Made by a program: the position numbers and the translations under genes. A stretch of DNA of 32,500 bases, taken from the NCBI GenBank assembly GCA_030674155.1, contig CM060328.1, positions 38,791,510 to 38,824,009 of the forward strand, read 5' to 3'. Below the pieces are notes generated by a model. The model was not told the origin of the DNA. It was given only the letters and a program-made list of their open reading frames with translations, and made no database searches. Source of the DNA: Stramonita haemastoma (lineage: Eukaryota; Mollusca; Gastropoda; Neogastropoda; Muricidae). Position 1 is the stretch's first letter; each line of letters begins with the position of its first letter. This document shows positions 1-9,183 of the stretch, piece after piece.

Positions 1-605
1 AGGGGTTTTTTTTTGGCACGAATATTGACACGTTGTGTGCCACTGCTATCACAAAGTATACATGTCTCTTGGTTGACACACTCTCACGCTACCAGAGTCT
101 GTGCCTCAACGTTGAGCGGCTTTCCTCAATCCAGACATTCAGTGGATCACAAATTTACAGTGTCAGCATCTGCTAAAGAAAGAGTTTAATCCCAAAATTG
201 AAAATAAAATATCGATGACTTGTGGTAGGAGTACTAGAATGGTTGACAAAACGCAGTTTTTTGCAACTAGAAAATAAACTATGTGCTTAAAGCTCGGTTC
301 ATCGTTCTCCTGTTTGACAAGTTGTAAGTGATTAGGGGTTTTTTGTTGGAAGGATAACAGGGTTTTCAGCAGAGACAGAATTGGTGTACGAAATCCGACA
401 GGTTTTATCATGGCAAAATAAGCGTACAAGGTAGCGAGCGTCGCCAGAGTTTGTGTCTGAAGTGTTGATAATGACAATGGTTAAAGGACCAGCTATCAGA
501 GAGTTTATCTCCAAAGGCAAAGAACTATGATGCTGTTATTCAGCTTTTTTTTTTTTTTTGTTGAATGCTGGCAGATACTCTTTTTTGGTGCCACAGAATA
601 TGTCC
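1..605. other. Noncoding, no feature recognised
   Basis: AT-rich DNA with short homopolymer runs. The longest open frame (minus, about 163-477) is hydrophobic, low in complexity and lacks any family motif, so no gene is called. Confidence 0.5.
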
Positions 606-917
606 ATAAAGGTTGGTAAAAGGTAAAAAGGTAAAGGTGTCCCATAACCTATGTGGTCGTAGGGGAGCAAGGCGTCAGAGACCCCAGCTTCTCTAGGGGC
701 CAGCATATTGAGGGCGGCGCCCATCTCCTCTCCCTCGCTGCTTTACCTTCCCTGACCCTAAAGAGGGCAGGTACCCATTTACAGCTGGGTGAACTGGTGG
801 ACTGTACTGAAACCAAGGCGCGCAAACGGTCACCCATCCACTTGGTAACCACGCTCGATGCAGCTTAACCTTAGCTTGGGGAAAGGGAGTTCTCTGACGC
901 TGAGCTATCCCGTCCCC
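606..917 (-). mobile_element. tRNA-derived SINE, family 1 (degenerate)
   Basis: Read on the minus strand, a tRNA-like head starts near 917 with an A-box-like TAGCTCAGCGTCAGAG (892-907) and a weak B-box-like segment at 847-861. A GC-rich body follows, and the 3' end is a short tandem tail built on TTTACC (plus-strand ggtaaaaggtaaaaaggtaaagg near 612-640, given here only as a pattern). Head, body and short tandem tail is the usual layout of a LINE-mobilised SINE. No flanking target-site duplication was found, so it is probably old. It is not a functional tRNA because there is no acceptor stem. Confidence 0.55.
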
Positions 918-935
918 AATGAAGGTTGGTATGGT

Positions 936-1880
936 ATAATTATTATTTACTAGCAGAACCTGTGTGTGAGGGGTGTGAAGCTCTTGTACAGTCAGTGTTT
1001 ATACGGAAGAATCATTGGTAGATACGTCTATGCACACAGAGTTTATACATGACCCTCGGCAGCTTTTGTTTTTTGTTTGTTTCCATTCGGAGGTGGGGGG
1101 GGGGGGGGGGGGGTTACAGGGGGTGGGGGGTGGGGGTAAAACACAGTGCTACTTGACATTCTGCGGTTTATTTCGACAGGTTCTGCTGATATGGACAAAA
1201 CATGTTTCAGGGATTTCACAGGGTTAACTGCAGCCAGTGATGTAGAGGATGTGATTCTATCAGGGTGTCAGCTTCTGACGTTTGACTTACCCAGATTCCC
1301 CTGGAACTCATGCTGTCAGTGATGTTTTGACAGAACGTGATAGTACTATTGATTTAACGGTCTGTCAGTTTAAAGGTTGTAGCACTACCGAAGTTTTATT
1401 CTTTTTGGGATTCGAAAGGTTTTCTTCCCCATCTTTCTATCTTTTGACTGATCCATGATCACTAAACGCTGGAAAAGAAAACCAGAACAGGCGAACACAT
1501 CCTTCAGAGGTTCACGCTATACAGCGACCTGAGGAAGGTTGTGTGGTCGACGGAGATAACCCTGCAAACCAAGCTGTACATACAGCCCACGAGAGGAGCT
1601 GGAAAAGACATGCCATTATTTTTCCCAGACAAATCTGACGGTGTAAAGCGAACGAGAGAGGAATAAGAAGAATGACTAAACGCGAAATAAAGATACAACG
1701 TAGCTAGCTAGCAGCACGCTGTGTTCATGGGTTGGTGGCAGCAGCCTTCTTCAGAGGTCTGACTTCATCAGGGGCGTCCCTGGTGGACAGGACTGACTGT
1801 CTGACTTCTCCCGCCACTCCTGAAGGAGTCACTGCATCACCGCAGTAAAACCTTCATGTTGTGTCCTGAGCCTAGCGGCG
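936..1880. other. Noncoding, with a poly-G tract
   Basis: No coding sequence recognised. A long G tract with single-base interruptions lies at about 1093-1136. Its GGGGG runs with short loops could form a G-quadruplex on the plus strand. Confidence 0.5.
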
Positions 1881-1884
1881 GAGC

Positions 1885-2060
1885 CCATCCTTCTCTAAGA
1901 TGAAAGACTGCATGCTGGGTATATTGTGTTATCCATACCACCAGCTGGGGCTGGCCTACTCTTCTTTACAAAACGACTTTTCAACGTATGTGCAAAGATG
2001 TTGGTATATGAAAGACTCTCAGATGAATTCCCCGGAGACGCCAACAATGTGAACTCCAGA
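1885..2060 (+). repeat. Degenerate SINE-body fragment
   Basis: Shares the string GCATGCTRGGTAT and the preceding CCCATCC-TCTC context with segments at 26785-26840 and 31085-31135. It also carries a GGCCTACTCTT stretch found in the family-3 SINE copies of this window. It is probably a diverged member or chimera of that family; the boundaries are approximate. Confidence 0.4.
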
Positions 2061-2184
2061 GGTTTAAAACCTCAAACGTACACCTCAACAGAGACTCAAA
2101 CTCTCACTCTCCGAGTTCTACAGACTTCGAATCCATCGCTCAAACCACGGGACTGGCTGAAGCCATAAACTTCATCGGGCCGGA

Positions 2185-2400
2185 CGTCATGGCGCAGTGG
2201 TTACAGCCTTGGATTACGAACTAGATGGTGGCGAGTTCGAATCACAGAAGAGGCATAGGGATTTTTCGGACTCCGGCCGGCTCTTAACCAGAGTGAGTTT
2301 ATTATAGACTCAATGGGAAGAGTGGGACCACACAGTCGAGCTTCAACCACTTTATGGATACCGTTTTGAGAGTGTTGCTCAAATTATCTGACCAGTGCTG
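2185..2400 (+). mobile_element. tRNA-derived SINE, family 2
   Basis: The A-box TGGCGCAGTGG (2190-2200) and B-box GAGTTCGAATC (2233-2243) are spaced as in a tRNA-derived RNA polymerase III promoter. A non-tRNA body follows, beginning with a CCGGCC-containing segment at about 2270. The 3' end is not clear and no duplication was seen. Only one copy was noticed in the window. Confidence 0.6.
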
Positions 2401-3140
2401 CAGGTGTCTGCATCTCTCGGGCCCGGTTGATGCCGGGATATATTGTGATAAGAAGCGTAGAGTACAGACAGCCCTGACAAGTAGTCTCAAAGTACAGGCA
2501 GGTCCATAGCAGTATCTTTGCATCATTGATCCTCATCATTGATCATCATACACTAAAAGAAAATTCTCTGATTCGGTGGCCACGGTTGTCTTCGTCCCAT
2601 TATGGCCCCAGTTTTAGTTTCCCTATGAACTTCTGTACCTGTGGTGAGTTTGTATCAAAGCCTTCAGGGTTGGAGGTTCACGGGCGAAGGTGGTTGGTGG
2701 GACGTTGCTGTAGGCCTACATGGTAGTCGCCACCTCGGGTGGGCGTCTCACCCAGTCTGGCTCCACGACTGAACTACTACTGTCGTCAAGGGGTGGCTTA
2801 GTAGGTGGTGTCCTGCGTAGGCTATATCAGCTAAGAACAGGCACCACTCAACACCACCAAAATGATCCAGCAACAGTGCAGGACCCCTCTGCCTGGTGGC
2901 CCTGAGGAGGCCTGACATTGATGAGCTCCAAGTGGACTGTTCACCCTGAAGATGCTACATAACAGCTCTGGGTATGGCTGGGGCGGCTCTGGTGGTAGTT
3001 TTGTACGCTTAAATTTTTTTTTTGAAAAGTGATAAAAAATACTAAACACAGGAGCAAAATTTAAACTCAACAAAGTAGGAATATTTAACAATAATAATGT
3101 AACTACAATAAAAATTGAAGTGGGCTGTGCAATAAACATC
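2401..3140. other. Noncoding or unclassified repeat
   Basis: GC-richer than its surroundings from about 2640 to 2995, with short overlapping open frames on both strands but no recognisable protein. No second copy was seen in this window. It may be a fragment of an unrecognised transposon. Confidence 0.35.
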
Positions 3141-3160
3141 CTACAATGGCAAAGGCTCAC

Positions 3161-3178
3161 TTGTGTGTGTGTGTGTGC

Positions 3179-3255
<77 letters not shown>

Positions 3256-3375
3256 TGTGTGTCTGTGTGTTTGTGTGTCTGTGCGCGTGTGCGTGAGCGC
3301 GTGTTTTGTGCGAACAAGCGTGTGTACACGTGTCTGCGTGCCTACACGCGTGCGTGTGTGTGTGCGTACGTCGAG
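3161..3375 (+). repeat. (GT)n microsatellite
   Basis: Nearly pure GT repeat grading into GT/GC-rich interrupted repeat (GTGCGCGTGTGCGTG). The Cys/Val open frames through it are an artefact of the dinucleotide. Confidence 0.95.
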
Positions 3376-3792
3376 TTAGTGTATTCGGGGTAAACAAAGC
3401 ACCCCCCACCCCCCATCCGTAGTCCTTTTTTTCCCAGAAATTGTGGAGACCAAATGACAACAATACCTGTCAACACAGAGCATGTGGGAGGCTGAAGATC
3501 CCATTCAAAACAGAAGGACCTATGAGAGTCTGATAATTTCAGAACTCCATTATGGTTACAGCGAACATCGCTTTAGCCTCAAAGGATTTCGTTTTATAAA
3601 GTGCTCTTCAGTGTGGTTCTCTAATTCTGTTGAACAGTGTTTGTTTAGAAAGTGTAACAGGTTTCATTTTTGATATTGGATATTGAAAAGCTTGGTTCAT
3701 TGATTTTTTAAATATTTTTTTGAATCAAGGGATTAAAATAGATGTGAGGACCAAAAAAAGAAGAAGAAAGATTGTCTCAAGAGGTGCGGCAC

Positions 3793-3796
<4 letters not shown>

Positions 3797-3869
<73 letters not shown>

Positions 3870-3915
3870 GTGTGCGTGCGTGCGTGTGTGTGTGTGTGTT
3901 TGTGTTTGCGTGTGC

Positions 3916-3971
<56 letters not shown>
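3797..3971 (+). repeat. (GT)n microsatellite with GCGCGC interruptions
   Basis: A long alternating purine-pyrimidine tract with an internal GCGCGCGC at about 3855, so it could adopt Z-DNA. It directly adjoins the 3' end (minus sense) of a SINE fragment at 3990-4096. Confidence 0.95.
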
Positions 3972-3973
<2 letters not shown>

Positions 3974-3989
3974 CATTTGTTTATTTTAT

Positions 3990-4095
3990 ATTTTCTTTTA
4001 TATTGAGGATAATGGAATAAGCACTAGTGTGCTATTTTTTTTTACAATCAGTCTCCGTGTGTATGCAGTTTTGTAAATATTGTCATCTGTTCCCA

Positions 4096-4157
<62 letters not shown>

Positions 4158-4282
4158 CACACGTGCGCGCGGGTGTGTTTATCTATTTTCTTTTTATTTC
4201 GAATAGAATAATCACTCATATGCGGGTTTTAACGTGTGTACACACCGGGGCCTCAGTCTGTAGTTTCCCCCAAGAACTTAAT
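3990..4282 (-). mobile_element. SINE family 3 copy split by (GT)n
   Basis: In minus-strand sense, 4282-4215 matches the central body of the copy at 28906-29248 (CGGGGCCTC, AACGTGTG) with deletions. Then comes a (GT)n block at 4098-4156. Then 4096-4000 matches the 3' part (GGTGGGAACAGATGACA, ACACGG, GCTTATTCCATTATCC). The 3' end runs into the (CA)n strand of the microsatellite at 3797-3971. Either the microsatellite grew inside the SINE or two fragments lie side by side. Confidence 0.65.
4098..4156 (+). repeat. (GT)n microsatellite
   Basis: Pure GT repeat of about 29 units lying within a family-3 SINE copy. Confidence 0.95.
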
Positions 4283-4630
4283 GGCTAACATTCTGTTTGA
4301 TTCTCTTGTCAAACTGGGAAGAGAGGGTCTTGTTTGATGTTCGTTTGCAAGAGTGCTTTAATTAGTGCGGTGATTTAGATTTACGTCTTGTTTGTCTTTC
4401 CCACGTGTTCAAAGGTTATGGAAATGAGCTATTAACGGTGTGACTGTGTAAAAGGGTTGAATATACGGGCTGGTTTTAATTGCAGAAACCTGTAGGGTTG
4501 CGACATTCTTCTTCGAGTTATTCCTTTTCCAACCCCCCGTAATCGTATAAACTATGTGTATTTTATCTACAATGTGTAGATGTTCATTTTTATAGCTATA
4601 TTTAATTTGATTTGTGTGTCACTAGTTAGT

Positions 4631-4631
<1 letters not shown>
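4283..4631. other. Noncoding, no feature recognised
   Basis: Unique-looking AT-rich DNA between a SINE fragment and a (TC)n tract. No open frame of note. Confidence 0.5.

Positions 4632-4681
<50 letters not shown>
4632..4681 (+). repeat. (TC)n, 5' flank of a retroelement
   Basis: Pure TC repeat ending exactly where the G-rich start of the element at 4682 begins. Confidence 0.95.
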
Positions 4682-4683
<2 letters not shown>

Positions 4684-5876
4684 GGGCTGTCACGAGACGC
4701 CAAGCGGACAGGGCGTACATTTTCTGTGAGCTACAGTAAAACTTGTAATTCATACAAAAATGCCAGTTACTGGACTTCCAGCGGCTGTGGAGAGGACCTT
4801 AGGCGCCCTGCTGACTGACAATGCAGTCTCCAGCTGGAAAGTGGCAGGAGAAGGGGACAGCCTGGTTTTTGTCTTGCGACTTAAACCAGTGGACACAGCA
4901 GTGTCAACCAACATGGCGGATCCAACAGTGAATCCAGCACACAAGTACAATACTACAGGAAGAAATCGTTATCTCAAAGACGACGACATGTGGAGTGTTC
5001 TCGAAAGCATAAACAGAAGCAGGCAAGTGTGTGTGTGAAATTGACTGTGTCTTCAGTGCCTCGAGTCCACCTGACAGAAGTGTAGAACAGCAGAATGCAG
5101 CATGTGCAGAAACGCATAGAGTAGACCTACCAACAGCACACACACAGGACATCAACACAAAAACATCAGTTAAGTTGCTATCATCGGTTGATTTAGAACC
5201 TCCCTGCATGTCTGATTGTAGTGACTGTGCTGATATGTGTGTTTGGCAGCCTGAGGTGTTATTGTTGATGCATTCAACAAAGGAAATGTCAAACAGTACA
5301 TGGCTACTCTGATAGATCATACAGAAAAGGCTGAGAGACAGACAAAGAAATACACACTTTAGAAAATCTGTCCTACATCATTCAGATGGTGAAGATATTG
5401 TGACCTGTGAGTCAGATGACATTGTGATCCAGTACGCATGCCAACCAGACACTGAGCCAGTATGTGTGTACTGGTTTGTCAAACAGCAAGAGAAAAACAT
5501 GTTAAAAGAGGAACGTGTCAAACTCGCCAGTTTGGGGAATGGGAAGCGAATCCAGAACACACTACACACGGAGACCCTATGGCGTGCTTAAAGGGACTTG
5601 GCAACACTTAGAGAACTATTACAACGCTTTCTAGGCTAGCCTAGGCTGAATGGTGTGTGACAAAGACTGGACGAAAGAAAGGCTCGGAATGCCGTAACAT
5701 ATCCGGACTGTAAAGAGTTTCGTGTCTCGATGTACATTACAAATCAATGCTGTGGTTTCCATGGCATGGAATGGTGTTGTGTGTCAGCTTAAAGCAATTA
5801 TCGTTATTGGGCAACCCCCTTCATGTATGGGCCAATGGCCTTTTTTCATGAATAAACCTTTCGAGTTCGAGTTCGA

Positions 5877-5880
<4 letters not shown>
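4682..5880 (+). mobile_element. Unclassified retroposon-like element flanked by (TC)n
   Basis: The unit begins GGGGGCTGTCACG directly after (TC)n. It holds a degenerate open frame from 4760, then a noncoding 3' region. It ends with AATAAA (5851-5856) and a short tandem tail of about three GAGTTC units (5862-5880) that runs straight into another (TC)n. Lack of terminal inverted or long terminal repeats, a polyadenylation-like signal and a short tandem tail fit a non-LTR element. No endonuclease or reverse transcriptase is visible, so it is either a deletion derivative or a non-autonomous element. Length is 1199 bp. Confidence 0.6.
4760..5591 (+). pseudogene. Broken ORF of the 1.2-kb element, function unknown
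   Basis: The first ATG of the element (4760) opens a 92-codon frame. Near 5031 the reading frame shifts inside a GTGTGTGTG run, which suggests slippage, and a second frame runs to tandem stops at 5310-5315. The same frame is open again after those stops and ends at 5591. The conceptual product is about 270 residues, with an acidic middle (DDD, ESINRSRQ) and a Cys-rich part (MSDCSDCADMC) but no recognised domain. It could be an ORF1-like or gag-like protein of a retroelement, or a lineage-specific gene captured by it. I do not recognise the family. Confidence 0.45.

Positions 5881-5925
<45 letters not shown>
5881..5925 (+). repeat. (TC)n, 3' flank of the 1.2-kb element
   Basis: TC repeat with one TTC interruption, starting immediately after the GAGTTC tail. 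Confidence 0.95.
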
Positions 5926-6008
5926 ACCATCAATATTGAGAAATGTTTTGTTCATATCTTGTACTCCCTTTTTGATAATCACGTGTGACGAATGTAATTG
6001 ATTTCTAT

Positions 6009-6013
<5 letters not shown>

Positions 6014-6082
<69 letters not shown>
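6014..6082 (-). repeat. (TC)n on minus ((GA)n on plus)
   Basis: Pure dinucleotide tract directly following, in minus sense, the 3' end of the retroposon fragment at 6083-6180. Confidence 0.95.
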
Positions 6083-6085
<3 letters not shown>

Positions 6086-6180
6086 AAAATGAATTGAAGT
6101 GAAGTGAAGTGAATGAATTTTATTTAAAGAGGGTAATGGCATAAGCAAACATGCTTTTTTACAACCAGCCCTCTGGGCCA
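6083..6180 (-). mobile_element. Retroposon 3'-end fragment
   Basis: In minus sense the sequence reads a GGCCCAGAGGGCTGG segment, then AATAAAATTC, then a short tandem CACTT/TTCAC tail, then (TC)n. A polyadenylation-like signal plus short repeats at the end is the signature of a non-LTR retroposon 3' terminus. The 5' part is missing and the family is not identified. Confidence 0.5.
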
Positions 6181-6229
6181 AGAAAAAAAAAGAAAACACC
6201 AAAACAACAACAGCAACAAACTAAATTAT

Positions 6230-6230
<1 letters not shown>

Positions 6231-6299
<69 letters not shown>
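6231..6299 (-). repeat. (TC)n on minus ((GA)n on plus)
   Basis: Pure dinucleotide tract abutting the 3' end (minus sense) of the SINE fragment at 6300-6536. Confidence 0.95.
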
Positions 6300-6303
<4 letters not shown>

Positions 6304-6536
6304 ATTTTTATGTATTTATTTTATTCTTTTATATGGAGGATTATGAAATACGTACTCATGTTCTTTTTTTTTTTACATCTAGTCCCCGTGTGTATGCAGT
6401 TTTGTAAATCTTGTCATCTGTTCCCACCTGTACACGATGGCCTACTCTTACGAAAAGCGGAACAGGATTTAACGTGTGCGCAAGATGTTCTGCGTGCATT
6501 CGTACACGTGGCCTGGGTTTATAGTCTCATCCGAAG
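6300..6536 (-). mobile_element. SINE family 3, 5'-truncated copy
   Basis: In minus sense it starts at TTCGGATGAGAC (near 6535) and follows the copy at 28906-29248 through CACGTTAAATCCTGTTCCGC, GTAGGCCATCG and GGGAACAGATGACA to an AT-rich 3' end, which joins (TC)n at 6299. The tRNA-like head is absent. The truncated 5' side also joins (TC)n, at 6553-6537. Confidence 0.75.
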
Positions 6537-6553
6537 GAGAGAGAGAGAGAGAG
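6537..6553 (-). repeat. (TC)8 between LINE tail and SINE fragment
   Basis: Short GA repeat on plus. It follows the 3' end of the LINE directly and precedes the truncated SINE on the minus strand. Confidence 0.9.
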
Positions 6554-6581
6554 TTCAGACTTCAGACTTCAGACTTCAGAT
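6554..6581 (-). repeat. LINE 3' tandem heptamer tail
   Basis: Minus strand: three TCTGAAG units followed by TCTGAAC and then (TC)n. Short tandem repeats instead of poly-A end many CR1/L2/I-type LINEs, where they are made by the reverse transcriptase during target-primed synthesis. Confidence 0.8.
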
Positions 6582-6603
6582 AGTTTATTCAGATAGGTCA
6601 CAG

Positions 6604-6618
6604 CCCCTTCTGAAGGGG
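6604..6618 (-). other. 3'UTR hairpin of the LINE
   Basis: The palindrome CCCCTTCTGAAGGGG gives a 6-bp stem with a CTG loop, about 20 nt before the AATAAA. In L2/CR1-like LINEs a 3' stem-loop is recognised by the element's own reverse transcriptase; that role here is inferred. Confidence 0.6.
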
Positions 6619-6713
6619 TGAAAAACATACAAAAATGGAAGTAAACAGCCATTCACTGTTAATTGCTTGATGAAAAAATGAGTTATTCAATACAAATTTT
6701 GACTTACTTTCTT

Positions 6714-7066
6714 TTAACATTCACCAAAACTTTTCATTGGCTCTGTTATTTTCTTCAAAGATTTGTACAGAAAAATTGCAAAGTTTTTAACAGTTTGTTC
6801 ATTTTCAGATGCCATAAGCTGAGCTAGCCTGACCATTGATGGATAATTCCAATATAATGGCAGAATTAATTCTTTTCTTAAGTCTCTGAGAACTGGACAT
6901 TCCAAAACAACATGCATTTCATCCTGAGTTGCCAATTTACACAAATTACAAACCAAATTATCACTGTTGTCTTTTGCATATCGTTTCAAATGTACAGCAA
7001 TATCTGATACACCACATCTAAATTTTGATAATGCTTGCTTAACATACCTATTCATTTCTACCCCTG
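6714..7066 (-). pseudogene. LINE ORF2 C terminus with Cys/His knuckle (frameshifted)
   Basis: About 113 residues following the reverse transcriptase. It contains C-x2-C-x8-H-x4-C (CNLCKLATQDEMHVVLEC), a zinc-knuckle-like motif common at the C terminus of LINE ORF2 proteins and implicated in RNA binding. It is separated from the upstream frame by one missing base in a G-run at about 7060-7064: with one more G the frame passes from ...NTTQG through V-E into MNRYV. The final stop is TAA at 6716-6714. No RNase H domain is visible. Confidence 0.8.
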
Positions 7067-9183
7067 TGTAGTGTTCAATGCAAAATGACGTTTTAAATGT
7101 TGCATACAGAAAAAATGATCACTGCTATGAATGTGAGTGTTCCATTCCTGCCATCTGCAGTCAACAAGTCTCTGCTTAAAAGATTTTATGAATTCGTTAA
7201 CATTTTCGACTCCTTGATTGTCCCAGACAAACCCAAAGCCATACTGACACAAATATGTACGTATTTTAGATGCCCAAGTATGCTTGCCTTTACAATCAAG
7301 TTGGTATAGCATTTTATAAGCTTTAGATGGCAATCGTTTATCCTCCATACGAGTTATCTTAAGCCAATAACGAATGCATTTTACCTTAGAATTTATAAAC
7401 AATGGATACCTTCCTAGTTCTCCATAGACCATGTCATTAGGAGTGCGCCAGTTTACACCAAGAAATCTCTTTAATGCAAATAAATGTAACTTTTCTATTG
7501 GCGCAATGTTTTCTATTCCCCAGATCTCAGCTCCATATTGTATAATAGGTTGTACCTGTGTATCAAAGAGTTTCATGAAGACTTTTACAGAATTATTTTC
7601 AAACTTGTATAAGATACTCAGAATACCCAGAACAGCTTTCTTAGCCCTTGAAGCTAAATCTTGGCACGTAAAATTGAAGCTAAGTTTAGTTGTCAAGTGG
7701 ATTCCAAGATATTTGTATGAATTTACAACTGAAAACTTAGCATTGCCAAAGTACCATTTCTCATGAGCTGCCAAGAATCCTCCTTTCCGAAAAACCATTA
7801 TGTTACTTTTGTTCATATTTACCTTCAACTGCAGATCTTTAGCAGCAGTATACAGATTGTTTAGTTGTGTTTGCAATCCCACAGCAGTTTCAGATAATAA
7901 AACAACATCATCAGCAAAAAGTAGTAAAAATGTCTCTTCCAAACAGTCAGAGAAAGATACCCCATGCTTTCCTTTATTTACAATATCGTCAGCTAGCTCG
8001 TTAATGAAAAGAGAGAACAATACTGGGCTGCATACATCACCCTGTTTAACACCTGCTGTGCAGTATATATAATCACTGAATTTTGTTCCGCATCTGACCT
8101 TTGCTTTGACTTCTTCATACATACTTTTAATGCAACGAAACAATTTACCCGTTACCCACCCTTTTTTCTTAATACTGGCCACAATAACTTTCTTGAAATA
8201 GAATCGAACGCTTTCTCAAAATCAATGAAAGCAGCGTACAGTTTTCGGTTATAAGCAAATTGTTTTTCTATAACTGCTAACAAAGTAAAAATATGGTCAA
8301 CTGTAGAATGATCTTTTTTAAATCCTGCTTGGTGCTCTCCTGTAATGTCATTTAATTCTATCCATTCTTGTAGCCTGCTGTTTATGATAGAGCTGTACAT
8401 TTTCCCACTTATGTTAGACAAAGAAATCCCTCTATAATTATTTGTTTCATTCACATCCCCTTTTTTGTACAGCGGCAACAAAATAGATTCTGTCCAACAT
8501 TTAGGATATGCCCCCCTGTCAAACAGACTATTAAATAATGTTGTAAAAAATTCTACTGCAACATCTGCGTGTTTTATCATTTCTGCAATAATTTGATCAG
8601 GACCAGCAGCTTTTTTACACTTGAGTTTTCTAATGGCAATGCTGACTTCTTCCTTTGAGATAGGATAATTCAGAACATGATTTACATCTTCAAGGTCTGT
8701 TGCTACACTGACCCTTTCTTCACTATCAAAGTCTGAATCTGTGGAAGCATTGACATTACTTTGATCAAAGCAACTTGCCATTTCTTCATTACTGACATCT
8801 TTTTCAAGGATACTTTTAAAATGAGTAAACCAGCTCTCAAGTGAAATATCACTCTGAGGTTGAGTTTGCTTCCGGGACAGCTTATGGACAGTTTGCCAAA
8901 AGTCTTTCTGATTGTTAGAAGATTCTATCAATTTGTGAAGTAGTCTGTTGTTAAAGAGTCTTTTCTTTTCAAACAATAAATGCTTATATTCTTTTCTGGC
9001 CTGGCAAAAAATATAGCGATCACCTTTATCTTTAGTTTTAAGGAATTTTCTTAAAAGTTTGCGAACATTAGTCCTTGCATCTTTACAATCTTGGTCAAAC
9101 CATTCCCTTTCACTTCTGTTCCGATCTACATAAATTTTGCGTTTCATGCACTCAGCTTGTTTCCTCAGAATATCGTTAAACAA
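7058..9183 (-). pseudogene. LINE ORF2 reverse transcriptase (one internal frameshift)
   Basis: Copies the element RNA at the nicked target. The first part (9183-8152) has a Lys/Arg-rich linker, then KAAGPDQI (residues 191-198), LLPLYKKGDVNETNNYRGIS, GEHQAGFKKDHST and the motif with the first catalytic Asp (FIDFEKAFDS, Asp321). The second part (8182-7058) carries GVKQGDVCSPVLF, the catalytic FADD (residues 89-92), the NMNKSNIMVF block and YKYLG. The frames join at an A6 run near 8165: one extra A would read ...RKKGWVTG. A one-base excess near 9183 separates this part from the endonuclease frame. All core RT motifs are present, so apart from indels the copy is little decayed. Confidence 0.93.

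Noticed and set aside
163..477. 104-codon hydrophobic ORF on minus
   Set aside because: AT-rich DNA, no motif, no splice context, length compatible with chance.
3141..3976. Long Cys/Val or His/Thr open frames on both strands
   Set aside because: They are translations of (GT)n/(CA)n and have no other content; the same applies at 13706-13973, 18109-18650, 21767-22069 and 28135-28572.
4760..5591. Intact host gene
   Set aside because: Frame broken in a GT run and by tandem stops, no introns, and enclosed by retroposon-like ends; treated as an element pseudogene.
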